Shown here: piece by piece, positions 57,442-64,000 of the stretch
Layout of the letters: every line of letters starts with the position of its first letter
Numbering within the stretch: the stretch's first letter is position 1
Assembly: GCF_022370755.2 (NCBI RefSeq)
Contig: NZ_CP092364.2
Coordinates: 5,580,001 to 5,644,000, forward strand
Origin: Mycolicibacterium goodii
GTDB taxonomy: Bacteria > Actinomycetota > Actinomycetes > Mycobacteriales > Mycobacteriaceae
Length of the DNA: 64,000 nucleotides
Reading direction: 5' to 3'
The notes under the pieces: generated by a model
What the model saw: only the letters and a program-made list of their open reading frames with translations
The model's database searches: none
Told to the model about the DNA's origin: nothing
Position numbers and translations under genes: made by a program

Positions 57442-58821
57442 TCAATCCGCCGACGCCAGCGAGGTCGTCTTCGTCGAATCGGGCACCACCGCTGCGCCGT
57501 TGCGCCGACCGGGTTGGTGCAGGAACACCGCGATACCGGCGGATACCAATGCACTGGCCGCGGCGAGCCAGTACGCACCGGCGTATCCCCAGCTGTCGAT
57601 CACGCTGGCCCCCACGCCGATACCGACGACCGAACCGAGCAGCTTCGAGCTGTACACGAGCCCGTAGTTGCTGGCGTTGTTGTTCTCGCCGAAGTAATCC
57701 GGGGTGAGCGACGCGAACATCGGGTAGAACGCGCCACCACCGAATCCGACGAGGAACGCGAAGAACAGGAACAGCACCTCGTTGTGCGCCTGGCCGGCGT
57801 AGAGCAGGCCGACCAGCGCGACCGCCGATACCAGCAACACCAGGATCAGCGTCAACTTCCGGCCGAGCCGGTCCGACACCCAGCCGGTCGCGCCGCGGCC
57901 CGTGCCGTTGATGACCGAGAGCACACCCGCCGACGACGCCGCGATCAGCGGTCCGAAGCCGAGTTCCTTGGCGAACGGCACCATGTAGCTGCTTCCGAAC
58001 AGTGAGACGCCTGCGCTGATGCCCAACGACAGCCACATCAGCGGCAGCATGCCGGTCTTGATCGCCTCCATCGGGGTGTACTGCCGGACGGCGGGCGGGT
58101 TCTTGAGCAGGCTCTTGGCCCCGGACTTGCTGTTGGCCCATTGCAGCGGGTCGACGGACTCGGGCCACCAGTTCTTCGGCGGGTCACGGAACAGCATGCC
58201 GCAGATGACGATGACGACCAGCATGTACGCGCCGACGAGGTCGAGAACCCACACATAGGTGCTCGGATGTAGCGCGTAGCTGAAGATGAAGATGAAAGGC
58301 ACTGCGCCGTAGGCGAATCCGCCGTTGACGAAGCCGGTTTTGCCGCCACGGCGCTCGGGGTACCACTTGCCGACCATGTTGATACACGTCGCGTACACCA
58401 GCCCGGCGCCGATACCGCCACAGACCGCGAAGCCCAGGTATGCGACGAACAGGTTGCCCTGGGTGAGGGTGACGAACCCGAGTGCGGACAGGACGGCGCC
58501 GATCAACATCGCGGCGCGTGCGGACACGATCCCCTTTTCCCGGAGCTTCCCGGCGGGGAACGCGATGCCGGCCTGGAACAGGGCCCAGATGGCGAGCAGC
58601 CAGAACGTCTCGGACATGCTCCATCCATGTGCGGCCCGGATCGCCTCCTCGGCGGCGCCGTAGCCGTACTCGTACACACTGACCGCCATCATGGCGAGCC
58701 ACGGCAGCCAGACCATCCAGGCCCTTGAGCGTCCGAGGATTTCGCGGTCGGATTCCCCGACGCGGTAGACGCGGTTGTTCGCGTCAGTTATCTCGCGGTA
58801 ATTTGCGAGCGCTGAAGACAT
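57442..58821 (-). CDS. OFA-family MFS transporter (oxalate/formate antiporter-like), copy 1
   Basis: Major facilitator of 459 aa with 12 helices, paralogous to the carrier at 60844. Shared segments include RSRAWMVWLPW, FPAGKLRE, YATCINMVGKWYPERRGGKTGFVNGG, NPPAVRQYTPMEAIKTG and YFGENNNASNYGLVYSSK (some in part). The OxlT family exchanges oxalate for formate, which fits the adjacent frc. It lies downstream of frc on the same strand with a 212-bp gap and could be in the same transcript. Confidence 0.87.
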   Translation of the reverse strand: MSSALANYREITDANNRVYRVGESDREILGRSRAWMVWLPWLAMMAVSVYEYGYGAAEEAIRAAHGWSMSETFWLLAIWALFQAGIAFPAGKLREKGIVSARAAMLIGAVLSALGFVTLTQGNLFVAYLGFAVCGGIGAGLVYATCINMVGKWYPERRGGKTGFVNGGFAYGAVPFIFIFSYALHPSTYVWVLDLVGAYMLVVIVICGMLFRDPPKNWWPESVDPLQWANSKSGAKSLLKNPPAVRQYTPMEAIKTGMLPLMWLSLGISAGVSLFGSSYMVPFAKELGFGPLIAASSAGVLSVINGTGRGATGWVSDRLGRKLTLILVLLVSAVALVGLLYAGQAHNEVLFLFFAFLVGFGGGAFYPMFASLTPDYFGENNNASNYGLVYSSKLLGSVVGIGVGASVIDSWGYAGAYWLAAASALVSAGIAVFLHQPGRRNGAAVVPDSTKTTSLASAD

Positions 58822-58922
58822 CGTTCATTCTCTTTCTTGCGATGATCGCGGCCGGCGCTCGATTGCCCCATTCACGCACGGTGGTGGGCACCGTGCACGA
58901 TGTCGAGCGCTCGCCGTAATCG

Positions 58923-58941
58923 CGGCGCGCCGCGCGCGCCG
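58923..58941. terminator. Short GC hairpin between frc and MFS copy 1
   Basis: CGGCGCGC and GCGCGCCG arms (8 bp) with a CGC loop, 93 nt past the frc stop. It could attenuate read-through from frc into the MFS gene. The alternating GC also makes a chance hairpin likely. Confidence 0.4.
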
Positions 58942-59033
58942 ATGACCGTCGTCGACTCAATGCACTAGCGGTAGTGCCTTACGGCTTGACTCGATACGCG
59001 TGCCCTTTCGTTCGTGGGCTGGTGACCCGATTT

Positions 59034-60314
59034 TCAGATGGCTCCGGAAACCCGGAAGAGCTCAAGTTGTTCCGGCGAATAGCCCAGCTCGGCGCAGATC
59101 GCATCGGTGTGTTCACCGAGCAGCGGCGAGCGGACGATCTCCACCGGGGAATCCGAGAGACGCAGCGGAGATCCGACGGTCTTGAACGAGCCCCGCTCCG
59201 GGTGCTCGACCTCGACGACCGCGCCGAGTTCGGCCAACGTCTCGTCCTCGATGAGTTCCTTGGTGCCGAGCACGGGTCCGCACGGGACGTTCAGCGCGTT
59301 GAGCGCCTCCAGCGCCTCCCACTTGGAGTGCTGCTCCGACCAGTCCTCGATCAGCGCGAACATCTTGTCCAGCTTGTTCAGCCGGTTCTCAGGACGTGCC
59401 CAGTCCGGGTGGTCGGCGAGCTCGGGACGGCCGATCAGCGTGGCCAGCGGAGCCCAGACCTGCGGCTGGACGATGATGTAGATGTAGTCATTCGGCCCGC
59501 CGCCCTTGGTCCGCACCGCCCACCCGGGCTGCCCGCCGCCGGAGGCGTTGCCGGCGCGCGGCACCTCATCGGTGAAGTTGTCATTGGGGTATTCGGCCAA
59601 CGGCCCGTGCGTGAGCCGTTGCTGATCACGGAGTTTCACGCGGCAGAGATTGAGCACGGCCTCCTGCATCGCGACCTCGACGCGTTGTCCGCGTCCGGTG
59701 TTGGTGCGTTGGTACAGCGCGGCGAGCACCCCCGCGACCAGGTGGATGCCGGTTCCCGAATCACCGATCTGTGCGCCGGTGACCGTCGGGGGCGCATGTT
59801 CGAAACCGGTGGTCGCCATCGAACCGCCCATGGCCTGTGCGATGACCTCGTACGCCTTGAAGTTGGCGTACTTGCCCGGACCGAAGCCCTTGATCGAGGC
59901 GTAGATCAGCCTCGGATTGATGTTCTGCAACCGCTCCCACGGGAAACCGAAGCGGTCGACGACGCCGGGCCCGAAGTTCTCCACCAGGATGTCCACGCGT
60001 GACACCAGGTCGATGAAGATCTGCTTGCCGGCGTCGGTCTTCATGTTCACCGTGATGCTGCGCTTGTTGCAGTTGAGCATCGTGAAATACAGGCTGTCGA
60101 CGCCAGGCATGTCGCGCAGCTGGCTGCGGGTGATGTCCCCGGTTTTGGGTGCCTCGAGCTTGATGACGTCGGCGCCTAGCCACGCCAGCAGCTGCGTTGC
60201 CGACGGGCCGGACTGCACATGCGTCATGTCCAGCACCCGAACTCCGGACAACGCCTTTCCACCAACGTTTTTCGGCACCGCGGGGTCGTCGTTCACAGGT
60301 CGGGTCTCGGCCAT
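59034..60314 (-). CDS. frc: Formyl-CoA:oxalate CoA-transferase
   Basis: Class III CoA-transferase of 426 aa. It moves CoA from formyl-CoA (or succinyl-CoA) to oxalate, the entry step of oxalate degradation. The catalytic Asp185 lies in [10 protein letters not shown], equivalent to Asp169 of Oxalobacter Frc; [30 protein letters not shown] (in part) is the N-terminal family pattern and [15 protein letters not shown] matches the tetraglycine loop. ATG 60314 is used because AGAGGG lies 6 nt upstream. Two OFA carriers and a GntR gene adjoin it. Oxalyl-CoA decarboxylase is not nearby. Confidence 0.93.
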   Translation of the reverse strand: MAETRPVNDDPAVPKNVGGKALSGVRVLDMTHVQSGPSATQLLAWLGADVIKLEAPKTGDITRSQLRDMPGVDSLYFTMLNCNKRSITVNMKTDAGKQIFIDLVSRVDILVENFGPGVVDRFGFPWERLQNINPRLIYASIKGFGPGKYANFKAYEVIAQAMGGSMATTGFEHAPPTVTGAQIGDSGTGIHLVAGVLAALYQRTNTGRGQRVEVAMQEAVLNLCRVKLRDQQRLTHGPLAEYPNDNFTDEVPRAGNASGGGQPGWAVRTKGGGPNDYIYIIVQPQVWAPLATLIGRPELADHPDWARPENRLNKLDKMFALIEDWSEQHSKWEALEALNALNVPCGPVLGTKELIEDETLAELGAVVEVEHPERGSFKTVGSPLRLSDSPVEIVRSPLLGEHTDAICAELGYSPEQLELFRVSGAI

Positions 60315-60394
60315 GTCCATCCCTCTACTCGCCAAAGGTGCACGGGTACTCGGTGAAATGCCGTCAGCTCGGGGGACCCCGACGCGAACGGCGG

Positions 60395-60410
60395 ATTGCA
60401 TACCGTATGC
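60395..60410. promoter_or_regulatory. GntR-type operator upstream of frc
   Basis: ATTGCATACCGTATGC contains the dyad GCATA-CCG-TATGC. Its first ten bases are identical to the motif in front of the gntR gene. The dyad centre lies 90 bp upstream of the frc start. Confidence 0.7.
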
Positions 60411-60719
60411 GTTCAGGGAAAGTGTGTCCCACGTAACACTCACTTGTCCAGACTTCGAAGAATTCCGCATGGCGACAGACGCCGCTGACCGCCCGGCAGT
60501 CGGCCGCCAAGCGCGATTCCGACCGCGCTCAGGTCCCACCCAACCCCGGCGTTTTCCACTGCAAGGACGAATTTTCTTCGTTCACAGCATTTTTCAAGGT
60601 TCGTATCTTCTGAGGTCACAGCCTTTTGGACAGGCGTCAAACGCTCGCACCGCAATCTCCAGTGGATTCACAGCGGAATTTGTCCTTGCGCACAGATTTG
60701 TATGTCGTATACCTTGCGA

Positions 60720-60735
60720 TGTGATCGTCGTCACG
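60720..60735 (+). promoter_or_regulatory. Near-consensus CRP site in frc/MFS region
   Basis: TGTGA-TCGTCG-TCACG differs from TGTGA-N6-TCACA only at the last base. It lies about 115 bp upstream of the carrier gene and 410 bp from frc. This suggests cAMP-CRP input to oxalate uptake. Confidence 0.6.
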
Positions 60736-60773
60736 TGTTGCCCCACTGATCGATTGGTTACCCGACATGAATC

Positions 60774-60785
60774 TGTATGCAATAT
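60774..60785. promoter_or_regulatory. GntR-type motif upstream of MFS copy 2
   Basis: TGTATGCAATAT reads ATATTGCATACA on the other strand, a 9/10 match to ATTGCATACC. It is about 60 bp upstream of the carrier start. Confidence 0.55.
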
Positions 60786-60843
60786 TCAGGATCCACAGGT
60801 CAGGCCCGTGCGGGCCGACCCCTGACCGAGAGGTTCGGCCCGC

Positions 60844-62247
60844 ATGACCGCATCATCTCAGCCGACCTACCGCGAGGTAGTCGACGACAACGGCAGGGTG
60901 TACCGGATCGGTGAGACCGACCGCGACATCCTCGGACGCTCCCGGGCCTGGATGGTCTGGTTGCCGTGGATCTCCATGATGGCCATCAGCTCCTCCGAGT
61001 ACGCCTTCACGTCGGCCGAGGACACGCTGGCCGACGCGCACGGCTGGCACGGCGCCCACATCTTCTGGCTGCTCGGCGTCTGGGTCTTCTTCCAGGCCGC
61101 GGTCGCCTTCCCGGCAGGCAAGCTTCGCGAGAGCGGCAAGCTGTCGGCCCGGGGGGCCATGATGCTCGGTGCGGTGGGATCGCTGATGGGCTACGTGTCG
61201 CTGGCGTACTCGCCGAACGTCTTCTTCGCCTACCTGGGCTTCGGGTTCTTCGGTGGCGGCGCGGCCGGCTTCGTGTACGCAACCTGCGTGAACATGGTGG
61301 GCAAGTGGTACCCCGAACGCAAAGGCGGCAAGACCGGCTTCGTCAACGGCGGATTCGCCTACGGTTCGGTGCCCTTCATCTTCATCTTCACCTCCTACAT
61401 GGACGTGGCCAACTACCAGGGCATCCTGTTCGCGGTGGGCGTCTTCCTGGCCGGCCTGGTGGCCGTCAGCGGCTTCTTCTTCAAAGACCCGCCGAAGAAC
61501 TGGTGGCCGCCGCATGTCGACCCGTTGGGTGCCGCGTCCGATCCGCGCATCGCACGGTCCCTGCGCAAGAATCCGCCTGCCGTCAAGCAGTTCACGCCGA
61601 TGGAGGCCATCAAGACCGGCATCCTGCCCCTGATGTGGTTTGTCCTGCTCTGCACGGCAGGCATCAACATCTTCGGCATTGCCATGCAGGTGCCCTTCGG
61701 CAAGGAGATGGGCTTCGCCGGCGGCATCGTGGCACTGGCGATGAGCCTCAAGGCCATCATCAACGGCACCGGCCGCGGCGTGATCGGGTGGATCTCCGAT
61801 CGCTTCGGTCGCCGGGACACATTGATCCTCGTGTGCCTGGTACTCGGACTGGCGCAGTACGCGGTGTACTTCTCGGGATCCATCGGCAACATGCCGCTGT
61901 TCCTGCTGGCCTCGATGGTCTCCGGCTTCGGTGGCGGCGCGATCTTCCCGCTGTTCGCCGCGATGACGGCCGACTACTTCGGGGAGAACAACAACGCCAC
62001 CAACTACGGCCTGGTGTACAGCTCGAAGGTGATCTCGGGTCTGGTCGGCGCCGGTATGGGTTCGGTCGTGGTCAGTACGTGGGGCTACGGTACGGCGTTC
62101 ATCATCGCCGGCTCGGTGGGCATCGTGTGCGCCTTCCTGACCCTGCTGCTGAAGCAGCCGAAGCTGCCGAAGTCGGAGCGGTTGGCCGCATCGACTCCGT
62201 CACGGCACACCAGGCAGGAGAAGGAGGCGTCGCTCGCGGCCGATTAA
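60844..62247 (+). CDS. OFA-family MFS transporter (oxalate/formate antiporter-like), copy 2
   Basis: Major facilitator of 467 aa with 12 helices, close paralogue of the carrier at 57442 (same RSRAWMVWLPW, FPAGKLRES, WYPERKGGKTGFVNGG and YFGENNNATNYGLVYSSK segments). The C-terminal tail is longer and basic. ATG 60844 follows GAGAGG. It is divergent from frc and ends in a strong terminator. Oxalate or formate transport is inferred from family and frc. Confidence 0.88.
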   Translation: MTASSQPTYREVVDDNGRVYRIGETDRDILGRSRAWMVWLPWISMMAISSSEYAFTSAEDTLADAHGWHGAHIFWLLGVWVFFQAAVAFPAGKLRESGKLSARGAMMLGAVGSLMGYVSLAYSPNVFFAYLGFGFFGGGAAGFVYATCVNMVGKWYPERKGGKTGFVNGGFAYGSVPFIFIFTSYMDVANYQGILFAVGVFLAGLVAVSGFFFKDPPKNWWPPHVDPLGAASDPRIARSLRKNPPAVKQFTPMEAIKTGILPLMWFVLLCTAGINIFGIAMQVPFGKEMGFAGGIVALAMSLKAIINGTGRGVIGWISDRFGRRDTLILVCLVLGLAQYAVYFSGSIGNMPLFLLASMVSGFGGGAIFPLFAAMTADYFGENNNATNYGLVYSSKVISGLVGAGMGSVVVSTWGYGTAFIIAGSVGIVCAFLTLLLKQPKLPKSERLAASTPSRHTRQEKEASLAAD

Positions 62248-62276
62248 CCCCGAGGCGCGACGCAAAAAAGTTGAAC

Positions 62277-62326
62277 ACGGCCCCGGGCGCGGGTGGGTCC
62301 ACCGAGACCACCGCGCCCGGGGTCGT
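62277..62326 (+). terminator. Terminator after MFS copy 2
   Basis: A 16-bp stem with one G-U pair (left arm ACGGCCCCGGGCGCGG, 62277-62292; right arm 62311-62326) and an 18-nt loop, followed by TTC. It separates the carrier from the gntR promoter. Confidence 0.85.
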
Positions 62327-62390
62327 TTCGTGATGCCCGCCTGCGGTCATACGTCGTTGACGACGCGCGGAAACACGCACCCGACGGTTC

Positions 62391-62400
62391 ATTGCATACC
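62391..62400. promoter_or_regulatory. GntR-type motif upstream of gntR
   Basis: ATTGCATACC, identical to the copy upstream of frc, 50 bp before the gntR start codon. Indicates autoregulation. Confidence 0.65.
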
Positions 62401-62449
62401 AAAAACCGGTAAGCTGGGAACAACCTCCAAGGTTAAGGAGCCGCCTGCC

Positions 62450-63178
62450 ATGTCCCGTCCGTATCCCGCCGGCAAACGCAAGAAGGCGTCGCCGTCCAAC
62501 AGGTTGGGGGACGCCGCACCTCGCGTGGTACGCCCCGCTCCGCTGCGTCAAGCCGTGTACGACGCGATCATCGAGATGATCATCCAGGGCACCCTGCAGC
62601 GCGGCCAGCACCTGGTCGAGGCCGAGCTGGCCGAGTACCTCGGGGTCAGCCGCCAACCCGTCCGCGAGGCGCTGCAGCGGCTGCAGGCCGACGGCTGGAT
62701 CGAGCTGCGCCCCGCGCAGGGCGCCTTCGTCCACGTCCCCTCCGAGGAGGAAGTCGACCAACTGCTCGGCGTACGAACGGTCCTCGAGACCTATTCGGCC
62801 GCCCTGGCCGCCGAACGCGCGACCCCCGAGGACGTGAACCGGCTGTGGGAGCTGCAGCAGGACGGCCTCAACGCGCTTGCCGCCAACGACTCCGAAGGTC
62901 TGGTCGAGGCCAACGCCGCATTGCACGCCGCGATCACCGAACTCGCAGGCAACCAGGTGCTCGCCGACCACATCAGCCTCGTCGAACGCAAGTGGCGCTG
63001 GTACTACCTGCCGATCGCGCGGCCGCGGGGGCACGACGCGTGGTCCGAACACGCCGACTTGATCAAGGCGATCGCGTCCCACGACGTGGATCAGGCGACC
63101 GACATCATGCGGCGGCACACCGAACGGACGCGGCAGACCTATCACGAAGAGCGGATGGCCAAGGCCACGCAGGCCTGA
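62450..63178 (+). CDS. GntR-family regulator, FCD subfamily
   Basis: Regulator of 242 aa. The N-terminal winged HTH (about 30-95) contains LVEAELAEYLGVSRQPVREALQRL (in part) and GAFVHVPSEEEV. The C-terminal FCD domain (about 103-225) has metal-site residues in VEANAALHAAI, WSEHADLIKAI and MRRHTERT. AAGGAG at 9 nt supports ATG 62450. FCD regulators respond to organic acids, so oxalate, formate or a CoA ester is the likely ligand. It is expected to bind the ATTGCATACC motifs at frc, the carrier and itself. Confidence 0.9.
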   Translation: MSRPYPAGKRKKASPSNRLGDAAPRVVRPAPLRQAVYDAIIEMIIQGTLQRGQHLVEAELAEYLGVSRQPVREALQRLQADGWIELRPAQGAFVHVPSEEEVDQLLGVRTVLETYSAALAAERATPEDVNRLWELQQDGLNALAANDSEGLVEANAALHAAITELAGNQVLADHISLVERKWRWYYLPIARPRGHDAWSEHADLIKAIASHDVDQATDIMRRHTERTRQTYHEERMAKATQA

Positions 63179-63201
63179 AGCCGCGCAGGCCTGATCGGGG
63201 T

Positions 63202-64000
63202 TCAGACGGTCGCGTAGCGGTCGTCTGAGATCCGCTCGGCACCGGAATAGATGTTCATCGTCTCGCCCCGCAGGAAACCCACCAGGGTCAGACCCATTTC
63301 CCTGGCCAGATCCACCGCGAGTGACGACGGTGCCGAGACGGCGGCCAGTGCCGGGATCCCCGCCATCACTGCCTTCTGCACGAGCTCGAAAGACGCACGC
63401 CCGCTGACCATCAGAACCGCACCGCGCAGCGGGAGCCGGTCGCTGTCGAGCGCCCATCCGATCACCTTGTCGACCGCGTTGTGCCGTCCGACATCCTCAC
63501 GCGCGCACAGCAGTTCCCCTTCGACGTCGAACAGGGCCGCGGCGTGCAACCCGCCGGTGCGGTCGAACACGCGCTGGGCGGCCCGGAGCGTGTCCGGCAT
63601 CGTGACGATCGTGGCTGCGGACAACCGGACCTGGTCGTCGCCGACGGTGAAGGAGCTGACGGTGCGAACGGCCTCAAGGCTGGCCTTGCCGCACACGCCG
63701 CACGAGGACGTCGTGTAGAAGTTGCGTTCCAGCGACGGGTCGGGCGTCGTGACGCCGTCGGCGAGCAGGACGTCGAGGACGTTGTAGGTGTTGGAACCGT
63801 CGCGCGTCGCACCGGCGCAGTACCGGATCGCGACGATGTCGCCGGCCCGCGCCACCACACCCTCGCTGACCAGAAATCCCCGCGCGAGGTCGAAATCGTT
63901 TCCTGGCGTGCGCATCGTGACCGTGAGCGGACGTCCGGCCACACGGATCTCGAGCGGTTCCTCCGCGGCAAGGGTGTCGGGTCGCTCCGTCGCACCGCTC
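63202..64000 (-). CDS. fdhD: Formate dehydrogenase accessory protein FdhD (5' end outside window)
   Basis: Sulfurtransferase that moves sulfur from a cysteine desulfurase to the molybdenum cofactor of formate dehydrogenase. The CxxC motif is [27 protein letters not shown] and [18 protein letters not shown] are family signatures. The frame continues to the window end (reading [20 protein letters not shown]), so the true start is beyond 64000. It converges on gntR. It links the module to formate oxidation, the fate of formate released from oxalate. Confidence 0.93.
   Translation of the reverse strand, partial: SGATERPDTLAAEEPLEIRVAGRPLTVTMRTPGNDFDLARGFLVSEGVVARAGDIVAIRYCAGATRDGSNTYNVLDVLLADGVTTPDPSLERNFYTTSSCGVCGKASLEAVRTVSSFTVGDDQVRLSAATIVTMPDTLRAAQRVFDRTGGLHAAALFDVEGELLCAREDVGRHNAVDKVIGWALDSDRLPLRGAVLMVSGRASFELVQKAVMAGIPALAAVSAPSSLAVDLAREMGLTLVGFLRGETMNIYSGAERISDDRYATV

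Larger units (their letters stand above)
60315..60843. other. Divergent frc / MFS copy 2 control region
   Basis: 529 bp without a credible gene. It contains two GntR-type motif copies (60395-60410, 60774-60785), a GTATG/GTATAC pair near 60701-60713 that may be a third, and a near-consensus CRP site (60720-60735). The region is richer in A+T than its surroundings at about 60,600-60,790, as expected for a regulatory hub. Confidence 0.65.

Overview
The window is high-GC actinobacterial DNA with many GTG starts, 1-4 nt gene overlaps and mycobacterial families: MmpL/MmpS, haemophore-like proteins, Zmp1, RicR, SigG, cutinase, a PE-PPE-domain protein and an Rv1733c-type membrane protein. From about 1 to 34 kb the gene content and partial order follow the Rv0181-Rv0203 block of M. 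tuberculosis. The many additional genes fit a fast-growing species. From memory the best match is Mycolicibacterium smegmatis, read in reverse genome orientation; I could not run a search to confirm this.

Layout. 1-2.2 kb: a PrrB/PrrA-like two-component pair (kinase cut by the window edge) and a haemophore-like protein. 2.3-6.7 kb: a second haemophore-like protein divergent from mmpL11 and its coupled partner gene. 6.7-12 kb: a homocysteine-forming sulfhydrylase with a CoA-binding protein, two Rv0199/Rv0200-like membrane proteins, and zmp1 with a strong hairpin terminator. 12-17 kb: an L,D-transpeptidase, an MFS efflux protein, a thiamine-binding protein, the copper repressor ricR with a RicR box inside its promoter, and ilvD. 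17-20.3 kb: a cyclase/AAA-ATPase/TPR signalling gene broken by a frameshift near 19239. 20.3-24.4 kb: TetR divergent from an MmpS/MmpL pair preceded by a 29-codon ORF that is translationally coupled to mmpS. 24.4-29.8 kb: O-methyltransferase, DUF2786/metallohydrolase operon, monoacylglycerol lipase plus lipoprotein, sigG and a VOC protein.

29.9-38.3 kb: NDMA-type alcohol dehydrogenase; a DUF559/AbiEi-like gene bracketed by two related hairpins in inverted orientation; SDR, pirin, a secreted sugar-dehydrogenase-like lipoprotein; an AraC-VOC-UvrA-like operon. 38.3-42.4 kb: a predicted leaderless phosphodiester-glycosidase gene, a barstar/RNase Sa-type lipoprotein pair, and an OafA-like acyltransferase carrying a perfect 39-bp tandem duplication. 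42.3-50.2 kb: MarR/monooxygenase pair, PE-PPE-domain protein with a CRP-like site, fructosamine kinase, acyl-CoA dehydrogenase-like flavoprotein, cutinase, GNAT, MarR. 50.3-54.1 kb: a second MmpS/MmpL pair. 54.1-57.3 kb: TauD dioxygenase/TetR with two operators, an Rv1733c-like protein and a class II histone-deacetylase-like enzyme.

57.4-64 kb is an apparent oxalate/formate module: two OFA-type MFS carriers, formyl-CoA:oxalate CoA-transferase (frc), an FCD-type GntR regulator and fdhD (cut by the edge). The 10-mer ATTGCATACC lies upstream of frc and gntR, with a 9/10 copy upstream of the second carrier, so the three units probably form one GntR regulon. A near-consensus CRP site in the frc/carrier intergenic region suggests catabolite input. 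Oxalyl-CoA decarboxylase and formate dehydrogenase are not in the window.
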